A stretch of DNA of 64,000 nt from Lachnoanaerobaculum sp. OBRC5-5 (GTDB taxonomy: Bacteria > Bacillota > Clostridia > Lachnospirales > Lachnospiraceae): contig NZ_JH815185.1 in the NCBI RefSeq assembly GCF_000296385.1, forward strand, positions 1,838,930 to 1,902,929. The letters run 5' to 3'. Position numbers and translations under genes: made by a program. The notes under the pieces were generated by a model. That model made no database searches, was not told the DNA's origin, and saw only the letters and a list, made by a program, of their open reading frames with translations. Every line of letters begins with the position of its first letter. Positions within the stretch are counted from its first letter, which is position 1. This document shows positions 43,343-51,934 of this stretch, piece by piece.

Positions 43343-44991
43343 CCTAGATTATTCATGTCAATGCCATGAAAGTGGCTTAAAGCCTCATTATTACTATGTT
43401 TTTACTAAATATTACCATTCACTTATCAAGTGAATGAAAAAAGAGCGTCCATTTGTGGTAAATTTAAGGTGCTAAAACTCAAAAATCACACAAAGGAGCC
43501 CTCTATGAGTATTGTAAACACCTTATCACTTGAAAGCAATAGAAAAATTAAAATTAATTTCGATGGAGGCGATTTATCCTCCGATGCAGGCTTACTTCTT
43601 ATAAAAGAATTCGTAAGTAAACTTGGCATTGATAAACTTTTCAGTCAATCATTTAAAACCAATGATTCTGCATTATTCCGTTATCATACTGATAAAGAAA
43701 ACCTTCTTCAGATGATATATATGATCATTGCAGGCTATTTTGAAGATGACACTTCAGATGAACTTACAAATGATCCTGTGTTTAAAGCAGTGCTTAATAA
43801 AGACACTTTAATCACAACCGACTATTTCAAGATTTCATAATCGAATGGATGAAGATTCTCTGAATCAGTTCCTTTCAATAAATCAAATTCTTCGAAAGAA
43901 AGTTTATAGTATTCAGATGCCTGAAGCTATCATTTTAGATTTGGATTCAACACTTCTTAATGCCTACGGCAAGCAGGAAGGCAGAGCATTTAACTTTCAC
44001 TATCAAAGTAACGGTTACCATCCGCTTGTTTGCTACGATGGAATTACCGGAGATTTAATTAAAATTCAGCTCCGGGATGGAACTCAGTATTCAAGTACAG
44101 GGGTTGTGGACTTTCTTCAGCCTATACTTGATGAATATCTTGAAGACTTTCCGGAAATTAAACTTCTCCTTCGCGGAGATAGTGGCTTTGCAACACCGAG
44201 TTTATATAAACAGTGTGAAGAAAACGGTACCGGCTATGTAATTCGTTTGAAAGAAAATGCTGTACTTCGTGATAAGGCATCATATCTTGTAGATGAACTT
44301 GATGAAATCACAAAAAACAACAAAGTAGATTATGCTGTAGCTTATGGTGAATTCATGTATCAGGCAGGTCCTTGGCCTTATGAAAGACGTGTTGTCTGTA
44401 AAGCTGAAAAACCTGAAAACCAAATGACATATATGTATACATTCGTTGTTACAAACATGGAGTCATCCCCTGAATATCTAATCAAGTTCTATTGTAAAAG
44501 AGGCTTGATGGAAAACTTCATAAAGGAAAGTAAAACAGGTTTTGACTTTGCCTCTGTCAGCAGTCATACAAGGATTGTAAATGCCAACAGGCTCCAAATA
44601 CATGCACTTGCTTATAATATATTTAATTGGTTTAGACGATTGGTATTATCTGCAAACATGAGAAAACAACGTATTGATACTGTCCGTCTAAAACTGCTAA
44701 AGATTGCTGCAAAAATAATTCGTTCAGCAAGGTATATAACATTTAAGCTGTGTAGCAGTTGCCCATATAAGAATGAGTTCTATGAGACTCTATCCAATAT
44801 CAGCAAGCTATGTATACAGCTTGAATAACAATTAATAGTGAACCTTGACAGCTTAATAACTACTTGTAAACCTTACCTAGGGGAAGTCCACCCATTTTTA
44901 GGTGTATTAAGTCAGTTACAGCGTCATGGATTAAGTTTAAAGATTTATAGCACGGTACTTAATTTAAATATTGTGTCGTGAATAATTCAGG
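43343..44991 (+). mobile_element. IS1380-family insertion sequence (inactive)
   Basis: About 1649 bp. Ends carry imperfect 18-bp inverted repeats: left CCTAGATTATTCATGTCA (43343-43360) and right, read inwards, CCTGAATTATTCACGACA (44991-44974), 14 of 18 matching. The single transposase gene is frameshifted. Flanking bases (TTAA left, ATCT right) show no target duplication, so the copy is old or was rearranged. Confidence 0.8.
43505..44828 (+). pseudogene. IS1380-family transposase, frameshifted
   Basis: The only plus-strand gene. It starts at ATG 43505 with SD AAGGAG (6-nt spacing): MSIVNTLSLESNRKIKINFD. Frame one ends at TAA 43838-43840 after LITTDYFKIS. One frame over, the same bases read SQPTISRFHNRMDED, the normal continuation of IS1380 transposases, and run to 44828 with LDLDSTLLNAYGKQEG, LLRGDSGFATPSLY (catalytic Asp regions) and the C-terminal NWFRRLVL. 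A 2-base loss (GC of a GCA codon) near 43810 explains it. DDE-type transposase, no longer able to make a full protein unless by frameshifting. Confidence 0.9.
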
Positions 44992-45008
44992 ATCTTTTAT
45001 AATTTTGC

Positions 45009-45049
45009 TCAAAAAAAAGCAGAGCAGCTTAATCCTAAGCCCTCTGCTT
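45009..45049 (-). terminator. Terminator downstream of the flavodoxin gene
   Basis: AAGCAGAG/CTCTGCTT stem and eight T on the minus strand. The 230 bp between it and the flavodoxin stop hold no gene I can support. Confidence 0.75.
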
Positions 45050-45280
45050 CTATATCCAATGCTTTATTATACCCTTAAGCATAAAGTCTCGTTATTATGC
45101 ACCATCATCCAACTTCCGCAAATCTTCTTTATATGTTAATAAAGCCTACTCTAAAGATAACTTTTTTCTTTATTTTATCTATCATATCCTATCTTTTTTA
45201 TTTTTTTAGGTTGAATATTTTATTAACACGATTATTCTATCATACAGTCTATGGATTGCACAATATACTAATTTAGGATT

Positions 45281-45766
45281 TTACTGCATTTCCTCCACCC
45301 AGGCTCTCATCTCATCAGAGCCTGCCTTTATCTTAAAAAGCTTCGCACCCATTATCCTTGCATTCGGTAAAAGTGACTGCAGCTTCTCCTTACTTCTTCC
45401 CATTCCTCCGCCTCCTGATGTGGCAAACAGGGCAATCTTTTTGCCAGAAAAGTCATATCCCTTTAAAAATGTATTTATAATATTGGGGGCTCCTCCGTAC
45501 CACACCGGAAAACCTATTAAAATCAAATCATAGTCCTGTATATTTTGCAATTTACCGGCGATTTCCACATCCTTTTTTCCAAGCTTTTCCTTATTACAAC
45601 GGGACAGTGGATTTACCCAGTTTATATCCGCCTTTGTATACCTGTCCTTGGCCGCTATTTCAAAAATATCTCCACTTACGGCAGCCGCCAGATTTTTTGC
45701 CACCCTCTCTGTAACCCTGCCCTCACTGGCAGTAAAATATGCTACCAATATCTTTTTCTCAATCAT
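45281..45766 (-). CDS. Flavodoxin
   Basis: 161 residues with the flavodoxin-like fold: FMN phosphate loop at YFTASEGRVTERVAKNLA (10-27), and FMN-stacking segments PVWYGGAPN (around 87-95) and ATSGGGGMGR. These match the short-chain FldA/flavodoxin-4 type used as low-potential electron carriers or quinone-modifying oxidoreductases. The loop reads ASEGRVTE rather than the common SASGTT, a mild deviation. The coding sequence looks richer in G and C than the surrounding island, as does the neighbouring AAC(3) fragment, hinting that they arrived together. It starts 62 bp after the fusion gene. Confidence 0.85.
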   Translation of the reverse strand: MIEKKILVAYFTASEGRVTERVAKNLAAAVSGDIFEIAAKDRYTKADINWVNPLSRCNKEKLGKKDVEIAGKLQNIQDYDLILIGFPVWYGGAPNIINTFLKGYDFSGKKIALFATSGGGGMGRSKEKLQSLLPNARIMGAKLFKIKAGSDEMRAWVEEMQ

Positions 45767-45827
45767 TGTACTTTATCCCTTCTTCAGCCATCGGCTGTTA
45801 AAATTTATATTTTCTATAAAGACTTTA

Positions 45828-47225
45828 TCATCTTCTGTTTTCTTCAATCCATTTCTTTGCAAAGTCCACCAAATCCCTTTGCCTCATTAATCTAATTTCA
45901 CAATTTCCCAATTTAACTTTTTTTACATCTCTCTCCCTTTCAAAGGCCTCTCCGATTTCATTAAAGTCCTCTCCGTTCACATACAAAGTTTCATAGGCTT
46001 TCCACACCCTTTTACCCTCTTCCATGACCGCACTGTGCTCAGTCACATTATGCTTCCCTCCATAATTTGCAACAGTATCCGCCAGATGAAGTGAGGTGTT
46101 CTTATCATAGCCCACACCTATTAAAAGCACCTTTCCGTCAAGTTCATACAGTCTCCCCACCGGTGAAGCCTTGCCTAAAATGTCTGACAGGTCATGATTT
46201 TTTGTTAAATACAGGGCATTCTTTCCCCATGCCGCAACCGATCTTGCCGGATGATCGCTTCTGACAGTGCCTTCCCACAGGCGAAACATTTCAGCCACCG
46301 CACCCATTGTATTGGTGGGGGTAAGCTTTTTATCATATGCCGGCCAGTTATCCCTTATAATCTGCCAATACTTCCTGCCCACAGTCCAATGTACCCCCGC
46401 ATCGGGATTTTGAAATGTGCTTACGCTTAGGTTTGCTCTTTTTGCAGCATCTTCTACTGATATTATTCCGTCTTTTACAAGCATAAGTAATGTATTTATA
46501 ACACCTTCTTTTATACCCTCTTTTCTACCTTCTTTTTTACCCTCTTTTATCCACTTGTCTTTAGATTCTTCTTTAAATATGTCGTATAACTCCTTCATTG
46601 CATCTGTCATCTTATTACCCTCCTTAACATACTTAAAATCATATTTCATTTTAGATGTTACAGGAAAATTGTCACTGTAACAATCATCTTTTGTAAAAAC
46701 TCCCATCAGTTCAGATAGTATAGTACCGTCATTTATATTGGCACTGATATATATTTCTTTAAGCCCATTATCAACTTCCGTATTACTTCCGGCTATCACC
46801 CTTTTTATTAAATATGAGCTCTTGTTTTCTTTGAATATATCAAAATTGCAAATATATATCATGCACACTTCCGGCACATTATCAAAGCTTTCGCCTTTTT
46901 TCATCAAGCTTGTAGTCAATACACTACTGTAATATCTCACTCTCTTTTGATGATTTACATTATCGGCATTTTGAACCTCAATATTCACTCGCCTTCCGTC
47001 TCTTAACTCACAATAAGCATCAAGTATAACAGAGCGTCTTTCTATATTAGTTATAGCATATTGCGACTTATTATTTAAGACTTTCAGCTGATAATCTTGC
47101 AAAAATGTTCTTAATATTTCTTCACAAAACTCCTTATTCTCTGCCATCTTTCTAAATATAATATCATCAATGGGATTTAACTTTTGTACATATTCTTTGA
47201 ATTTTTGTATAGACCTGTCAGACAT
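45828..47225 (-). CDS. Chimeric gene: Rpn-family nuclease fused to the C-terminal part of an AAC(3)-like aminoglycoside acetyltransferase
   Basis: 465 residues in one open frame. Residues 1-272 are an intact Rpn-type protein up to LSVSTFQ, with Asp69, Glu83-Val-Gln85 and the G-x-x-x-G-rich C-terminal helix. At residue 273 the sequence switches to NPDAGVHWTVGRKYWQIIRD and continues as the last two thirds of a PF02522 antibiotic acetyltransferase (PTNTMGAVAEMFRLWEGTVR, SDHPARSVAAWGKNALYLT, ELDGKVLLIGVGYDKNTSLH). The first 80-100 residues of AAC(3) are missing, including part of the acetyl-CoA fold, so drug modification is doubtful. The Rpn part lacks only its final seven residues. Confidence 0.9.
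   Translation of the reverse strand: MSDRSIQKFKEYVQKLNPIDDIIFRKMAENKEFCEEILRTFLQDYQLKVLNNKSQYAITNIERRSVILDAYCELRDGRRVNIEVQNADNVNHQKRVRYYSSVLTTSLMKKGESFDNVPEVCMIYICNFDIFKENKSSYLIKRVIAGSNTEVDNGLKEIYISANINDGTILSELMGVFTKDDCYSDNFPVTSKMKYDFKYVKEGNKMTDAMKELYDIFKEESKDKWIKEGKKEGRKEGIKEGVINTLLMLVKDGIISVEDAAKRANLSVSTFQNPDAGVHWTVGRKYWQIIRDNWPAYDKKLTPTNTMGAVAEMFRLWEGTVRSDHPARSVAAWGKNALYLTKNHDLSDILGKASPVGRLYELDGKVLLIGVGYDKNTSLHLADTVANYGGKHNVTEHSAVMEEGKRVWKAYETLYVNGEDFNEIGEAFERERDVKKVKLGNCEIRLMRQRDLVDFAKKWIEENRR
46608..46625 (-). promoter_or_regulatory. Internal ribosome-binding site and ATG within Rpn copy 3
   Basis: AAGGAGG (46625-46619) stands 8 nt before ATG 46610, codon 206 of the fusion gene. Translation from here would give a 260-residue RpnS-AAC(3) polypeptide (MTDAMKELYDIFKEE...). 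Confidence 0.55.
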
Positions 47226-47317
47226 AAACCTCCTTTATAAATAGAACCTTTTAAAATTAGAAAATATAAGAAATATAGATATAGAATTATTAGATATAAT
47301 GAACTGCCCTTTTAACT

Positions 47318-47346
47318 ATTATAATAAATGCTATCGATTAAATCAA
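47318..47346 (-). promoter_or_regulatory. Promoter of Rpn copy 3
   Basis: TTGATT (47346-47341), 17-nt spacer, TATAAT (47323-47318), identical in layout to copy 2. Confidence 0.65.
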
Positions 47347-47348
47347 TA

Positions 47349-47402
47349 TACTTGATAGAAATACAACACACTTTATACTTGATAGAAATACAACACACTT
47401 TT
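47349..47402. repeat. Tandem duplication of about 27 bp upstream of Rpn copy 3
   Basis: TACTTGATAGAAATACAACA with its following CACTTT bases occurs twice in tandem just upstream of the -35; copy 2 has a single, slightly different version. Confidence 0.85.
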
Positions 47403-47451
47403 GATTTCTCTTAAATTTATTGACTAATTACTCTTTTATAAATTTTCTCAA

Positions 47452-47478
47452 CAAAAAAGCCCCGGTTTCCCTGGGACT
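47452..47478 (-). terminator. Terminator after the relB remnant
   Basis: AGTCCC/GGGGCT stem with GG-GAAA-CC at the tip, followed by TTTTTT on the minus strand. Confidence 0.75.
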
Positions 47479-47483
47479 GAAAA

Positions 47484-47683
47484 TCAAAATAAATCACTCA
47501 TCAAATCTTTTACACTATCAAAAGGGCCGTATAAGTCTTCATTATTTTTAGCAGACTACATAGCTTTATATGTGGTTTCATTAGGCTCATCTATTTTCAC
47601 CTCAAATGGTAGACCATGACATCTAAGAGCGCTTTCAACTCACTGTCCATCCTTAATGTAAGATTTCCCTTTGCTATTTCCAC
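47484..47683 (-). pseudogene. Decayed RelB/DinJ-family antitoxin gene
   Basis: Two pieces of a RelB/DinJ antitoxin are readable. Near 47630-47683 one frame gives VEIAKGNLTLRMDSELKA, the start of the ribbon-helix-helix. Shifted by one frame, LRCHGLPFEVKIDEPNETTY, then KAM, a TAG, and SAKNNEDLYGPFDSVKDLMS to TGA at 47484 is the C-terminal half. The helical middle is deleted, there is a frameshift and one in-frame stop, so it is dead. No RelE partner is seen. Confidence 0.75.
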
Positions 47684-47695
47684 AACTCCTACTTA

Positions 47696-48055
47696 CTATT
47701 TCGATGCCTCTTCTATCTTATCCCTATCCTCCTTCTCCTTCAGCGCCATCTCCTGAGCCAGATTCACTACCTTGTTTTCAAGGAGCGACATCTGTATGCT
47801 CATAAAGAAAAGCTTGATAAGGAGCATGCCTATTATTATCAGATAGACTATATTGGCCGGGGATTTGGCGCCGACCAGGTCCGATATAAAATAAATTATT
47901 CTTGGGAATATGGCAAAAATTATCAGTATGATGGCAAAGACCACCCAGAAGAGTCCGTCCTCTATTCTTATCTTTGATTTTCTTATTTTTCTTATAATGA
48001 CCAAAAACGACATTACAGATATTAAAATCAAACCTATTCTTAGTATAGCAGTCAT
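47696..48055 (-). CDS. DUF2304 membrane protein
   Basis: 119 residues with three hydrophobic helices (about 5-20, 35-58, 68-88) and a charged C-terminal tail (EMALKEKEDRDKIEEASK). DUF2304 proteins commonly follow a DPM1-like glycosyltransferase in surface polysaccharide loci and may be its membrane partner. That is exactly the arrangement here: it overlaps the upstream GT2 gene by 4 bp. Biochemical role is unknown. Confidence 0.8.
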   Translation of the reverse strand: MTAILRIGLILISVMSFLVIIRKIRKSKIRIEDGLFWVVFAIILIIFAIFPRIIYFISDLVGAKSPANIVYLIIIGMLLIKLFFMSIQMSLLENKVVNLAQEMALKEKEDRDKIEEASK

Positions 48056-48744
48056 ATTTTTTTCTTCTCTCTAAAACTTTGAATAAATATAATGGAGCAA
48101 AGCATTCTAAACATGTATTTTGCGGCATTTATAGGAGTAAGATAACTTATTCCGGCCACTCTTTCATCCATCTCGCCCTGTATTTCACAGACTATCATGC
48201 CCTGTTTTATAAGATAGGATACCGTATCCGGCTCCGGTGCATAGTTAAGTCTGAGCGCAAACTCTGTAATCAGCTTTTCATTATACATTCTCATGCCTGA
48301 TGTAGGATCATGGATTGTAGCACCCGTACTTATCTTTATTGCAAGGGCAATAAGTCTTGAGCCCAGCATCCTCATTGTAAACGGCTTTTTCTTGGTTACA
48401 AATCTTGAAACAATAACTATATCACATTCCTCACATTTTTTTCTCATTTCAGGTATATATTCAGGTCTGTGCTGTCCGTCACCGTCAAACTGTACCGCAT
48501 ACTTGTAGCCGTGCTTGTAGGCATACTTCATCCCTGTCTGAAATGCACCTGCAAGGCCCAGGTTTACCGGCAAATCTATAATGTTAAATCCTCTTTCTCT
48601 GCAGATTTTAGATGTAGAGTCAATGGAGCCGTCATTTACAATCACATAGTCCACATCATTTAATGTATTTGTAAGTCGCTCTATTACATTTGCAATATTC
48701 TTTTCTTCATTAAACGCAGGTATTATTACCAATGTATCAGCCAT
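48052..48744 (-). CDS. GT2 glycosyltransferase, polyprenyl-phosphate sugar synthase (DPM1-like)
   Basis: About 230 residues. It shows VIIPAFNEEKNIANVIERL, the nucleotide-sugar VIVNDGSIDST, and the DXD-like QFDGDGQHRPE motif. It resembles enzymes that transfer a hexose onto a polyprenyl phosphate for later glycan modification. A C-terminal Arg/Met-rich segment (FRMLCSIIFIQSFREKKK) could lie at the membrane. The frame opens with TTG at 48756, but GGAG 6 nt before the ATG at 48744 fixes the start. Couples to DUF2304. Confidence 0.85.
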   Translation of the reverse strand: MADTLVIIPAFNEEKNIANVIERLTNTLNDVDYVIVNDGSIDSTSKICRERGFNIIDLPVNLGLAGAFQTGMKYAYKHGYKYAVQFDGDGQHRPEYIPEMRKKCEECDIVIVSRFVTKKKPFTMRMLGSRLIALAIKISTGATIHDPTSGMRMYNEKLITEFALRLNYAPEPDTVSYLIKQGMIVCEIQGEMDERVAGISYLTPINAAKYMFRMLCSIIFIQSFREKKKI

Positions 48745-48746
48745 AT

Positions 48747-49682
48747 CTATCTCCAAAACTCTCTGTTCATACTGAAGGCTCCGACAACACTTTTTGGCAA
48801 CTTCTTATAGTTTTTTCCTGCCAAAAATCCTGCATATTTGCAGGCACTTATATATACAAGCCTGATTGCACTGATATATGAATGTGTTGAAAGAAGATGC
48901 TCCATGGTTTTTAATACCATTTTCTTGCCCTCGTTCTCACTTTTTATATTCTTAAAGATATGAGGATTGCTTGCCTGTGAAACTCCGATATCAAAGTTTC
49001 TTTTAAACTGCGCGACTCCGCTGTAATTATGAGAATGTACTACCTTTGCCCATGCTTCGTATTTTATAAAATAGCCGTTTTCTATAAGCTTGTAGGCATA
49101 AAGCATATCTTCATTCAAAATCTGTCCGGTATCAAATCTGCCCAAAGCATCAAAGGTCTCTCTTTCGTATGCCGCACAGACATTTGAAGCAAAATATGTC
49201 TTTATTCCAAGAGTCTGTCTTTCATTAAATGACTTTATCATTGACTCTATAGGATAATTAAATTCTCTTGTAAACTTCTCTATTTTATTTGCATTTTTAT
49301 CCGGTACCTGTCTTGCATAAGTCATCTTAATAGACTTATCCATCCCTCTAAGCAAATATTCGATAGTTTTCTTATCAAAGCAGACTGCGTCCTGAGTCAT
49401 GCAAACAAAATACTCGGCCTTTGACTTTGACACCCCGAAATTTCTGGTGGCTCCATGGTCAAAATCCTGCTTTTCTATATGCTCCAATATAAGTTCAGTA
49501 TCGCTTTCTTCAAAAAGCTCTTTTAATTTCTCTTCTATTCCGGTCTTATCCCATACATTTTTATCTGTATTTATAATAATAATCTTACCGGGCGCCACTG
49601 TCTGAGCCAGAAGTCTTTTTATTGATACCAAAAATTTATTGTCAGGTTTGTATGTAGGTATTATTACATCTACTAAATTCAT
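48747..49682 (-). CDS. GT2 family glycosyltransferase (rhamnosyltransferase-like)
   Basis: 311 residues. GT-A fold with DVIIPTYKPDNKFLVSIKRL at the start, a sugar-nucleotide site around EKQDFDHGATRNFGVSKSKA, MTQDAVCF as the metal-binding loop, and the long C-terminal acceptor region. The 'DHGATRN' block is typical of bacterial rhamnosyltransferases, fitting the dTDP-rhamnose genes in the locus; the donor is still an inference. It starts in the ATGA overlap with the flippase gene. Confidence 0.85.
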   Translation of the reverse strand: MNLVDVIIPTYKPDNKFLVSIKRLLAQTVAPGKIIIINTDKNVWDKTGIEEKLKELFEESDTELILEHIEKQDFDHGATRNFGVSKSKAEYFVCMTQDAVCFDKKTIEYLLRGMDKSIKMTYARQVPDKNANKIEKFTREFNYPIESMIKSFNERQTLGIKTYFASNVCAAYERETFDALGRFDTGQILNEDMLYAYKLIENGYFIKYEAWAKVVHSHNYSGVAQFKRNFDIGVSQASNPHIFKNIKSENEGKKMVLKTMEHLLSTHSYISAIRLVYISACKYAGFLAGKNYKKLPKSVVGAFSMNREFWR

Positions 49683-50911
49683 TTTTTAACCTTTCTGAGT
49701 CCGAAAATCACTGCAACAAGGAAGGATATTGAAAGTAACAGCATTATTATCATATATGCAAAAGCCGCTCCGTTCATTCCGAAACTCTTTACCATAAAAT
49801 CACTGATAAAGTATGCAAACACTGCCCCTACAGCATATATTGAAAATATAACTCCTGTCATTTCAAAGATAACCAAACAGTAATATCCGAGATTTACTAT
49901 TGCATAAAGTCCACCGCCAAGTATTACCAAAACCAAGGCTATTCTATAAGGCTCTATTGCATTTCCGACACTTCCAAGTGCAAGTTTCAAAACAGGAATT
50001 CCGAGAGTATATGCCATTCCCATTCCGAATAAAGTTGCTACAAATATAAATACCGCAATCTTTGATATGGTCGAAACAAACTTTTTTCTGTTACCTGTCT
50101 TATACAGCAATGAAAGCTTTGTAAGTATCGGCCTTATTATAAAACCTGCCATCAGATTTATAATGGATGTCGGGATAAATATTATACTGAAGTAGCCGTT
50201 TAGCTCCTCTCCAAGCGTGTAATTTACAGCATACTTTGCGGCTGCAAATATATAAAGATCTATAAAAGCTCCCAAAAAAAGCCATTTACTCTTATTTATC
50301 AAAGTTATATAAGAATTCTTTTTTACAACTTTATCAGGTCTTAATCTTCTTAAGGGCAGTATATCAAATATTATTGCGGCTATCACTATACTTGGTAAAA
50401 GCGCCAAAGAACTTAATTTTAAATCCTTTGTAATACCAAGTGTCGCAAGGAATATGCCTACACAAAATATTGTTCTGAAAAGCGTTGCCTTTCCGGTCAT
50501 ATCAAGCCTGTCCTGCCTTTGCATTTCAGACTCAAATATATCACAAAATCCGTCTAAAATCTTATACAGTGACAATATCATATATACTTCAAAGACATAG
50601 CTGTCTTTAGTCATAATGATTGTATATACAAAGCCTGCCAAAACAGCCAAAGCTGAGGTAATAACTCTAAGCCTAAGATAATCTCCGAAACTGTATTCAT
50701 TTGAAACATCGGTAACCTGTATCGGCCTCATTCCAAAGTATGAAACTATATAAAGTTGCTGGCCCAATGTGGAAAATCCGAAGAAAAATATTCCTCCTGC
50801 ATATGCTCCTGCAAGCTTTGTTACAGCCACACCAAGCAGCATGCTTGTAACAGCATATACGAGACTCCCAAGCATATTCCAAAAATATGCACTTCTTTCT
50901 TTACTGTCCAT
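49679..50911 (-). CDS. MOP-superfamily polysaccharide flippase, first of two
   Basis: 410 residues with about twelve hydrophobic helices and no soluble domain (for example AYFWNMLGSLVYAVTSMLLG at the N-terminus). It belongs to the oligosaccharidyl-lipid flippase (Wzx-like) group, which moves lipid-linked glycan units outwards across the membrane. Starts MDSKERSAYF; 4-bp overlap with the next GT2 gene. A second MOP flippase is two genes away. Confidence 0.8.
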   Translation of the reverse strand: MDSKERSAYFWNMLGSLVYAVTSMLLGVAVTKLAGAYAGGIFFFGFSTLGQQLYIVSYFGMRPIQVTDVSNEYSFGDYLRLRVITSALAVLAGFVYTIIMTKDSYVFEVYMILSLYKILDGFCDIFESEMQRQDRLDMTGKATLFRTIFCVGIFLATLGITKDLKLSSLALLPSIVIAAIIFDILPLRRLRPDKVVKKNSYITLINKSKWLFLGAFIDLYIFAAAKYAVNYTLGEELNGYFSIIFIPTSIINLMAGFIIRPILTKLSLLYKTGNRKKFVSTISKIAVFIFVATLFGMGMAYTLGIPVLKLALGSVGNAIEPYRIALVLVILGGGLYAIVNLGYYCLVIFEMTGVIFSIYAVGAVFAYFISDFMVKSFGMNGAAFAYMIIMLLLSISFLVAVIFGLRKVKK

Positions 50912-50924
50912 AATATATCCAAAT

Positions 50925-51932
50925 CTATTTTAATTCCACCATGGTTATTTCTTTTGCAAAGAGTCCGTATTTTTTGACACTTAAATCATTTAGCTCTTTG
51001 CCTCTGCAAAGTCTTATAATCGCCTCCAGTTCGTTTACTCCTGCATTGTGAGTAAAAGGATAGCCTCCGCCGAATCTTGCATTCATATCTATTATATAGG
51101 CTTTACCTTCCGATAAGAGTATATCCATATCAAGATTTCCTATATGAGAAAGGCTTTTTGCAATCTTCTTTCCTACAGCCTCAAGCTCACTGTTTTCGGT
51201 GACCTCTGCAATATCGGTTTCACCCGATCTCATGGCATATTTTCTCTTTACCGTAACACTTAGATTCTCACCTTCAAGATCATTGAAAATATCCAGTCCG
51301 AACTCATCGCCTTTGATCTTTTCCTGTATAAGTATTGCCCTGTTCATATCGGCATTTGACTCAAATCTCAAATATGATTTTTGAATACTTCTCTTTGCCT
51401 TTTCATAAAGAACTTCAAGTTCATTTTTATCCTCAGCTTCAAAGATACTTAGTGAGCCCATTCCCCATCTGGGTTTTAAAATATAAGTTTTATTATTAAA
51501 ATCTGCATATTCAATTGCCTTATCAAGATCCAAATAGGTTTCAGGCACAGGCATTTTTATCTTCTCAAGATACTCAAGCATTTCAAACTTATCATTACAA
51601 ATATTTATAACGTCCTCATTTGAAACAATGACCTTTATACCCAAAGCCTCAAATTCGGCTTTATTCTTTGCAAGTATCATAAGGTCGATGTCAAAGAGTG
51701 AAATTAAAATATCTATTTTTTCATTTTTGCATATTTCCAGTAGAAACGGAATATATTCTTCGTCATATATAAGCGGTGACTCAAAAGCCTTATCGGCTAC
51801 ACTCATAGCGGTGGTATTCATATCCGAATTTGTCGCCACAATATTTCCGCTTAATCCGAGGTCCTTATATATACTCCCTAAATAATCAATTATATATGCT
51901 CTTCTACCCACACTGGTTAAAAGTATATTCAT
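50925..51932 (-). CDS. ATP-grasp enzyme (carbamoyl-phosphate-synthase-like)
   Basis: 335 residues. An N-terminal Rossmann-like part begins MNILLTSVGRRAYIIDYL, and the ATP-grasp core has TYILKPRWGMGSLSIFEA, QEKIKGDEFGLDIFND and the metal motif FIDMNARFGGGYPFTHNAG (read here as YIIDMNARFGGGYP). Such proteins ligate an acid to an amine or thiol with ATP; in surface loci they may add an amino acid to a sugar or make a nucleotide-sugar modification. Substrate unknown. It is between two flippases, spacing 2 and 13 bp. Confidence 0.82.
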   Translation of the reverse strand: MNILLTSVGRRAYIIDYLGSIYKDLGLSGNIVATNSDMNTTAMSVADKAFESPLIYDEEYIPFLLEICKNEKIDILISLFDIDLMILAKNKAEFEALGIKVIVSNEDVINICNDKFEMLEYLEKIKMPVPETYLDLDKAIEYADFNNKTYILKPRWGMGSLSIFEAEDKNELEVLYEKAKRSIQKSYLRFESNADMNRAILIQEKIKGDEFGLDIFNDLEGENLSVTVKRKYAMRSGETDIAEVTENSELEAVGKKIAKSLSHIGNLDMDILLSEGKAYIIDMNARFGGGYPFTHNAGVNELEAIIRLCRGKELNDLSVKKYGLFAKEITMVELK

Positions 51933-51934
51933 TA

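Larger units (their letters stand above)
46409..47366. repeat. Rpn repeat unit, copy 3 (3' end replaced by AAC(3) sequence)
   Basis: Direct repeat of the copy 2 unit. At the 3' side identity breaks at about 46409, inside the penultimate Rpn helix; at the 5' side it breaks near 47366. Confidence 0.85.

Noticed and set aside
43505-44828. Programmed frameshift in the IS1380 transposase
   Set aside because: No slippery heptamer is obvious at 43800-43815 and a 2-base loss explains the break; IS1380 transposases are normally one frame.
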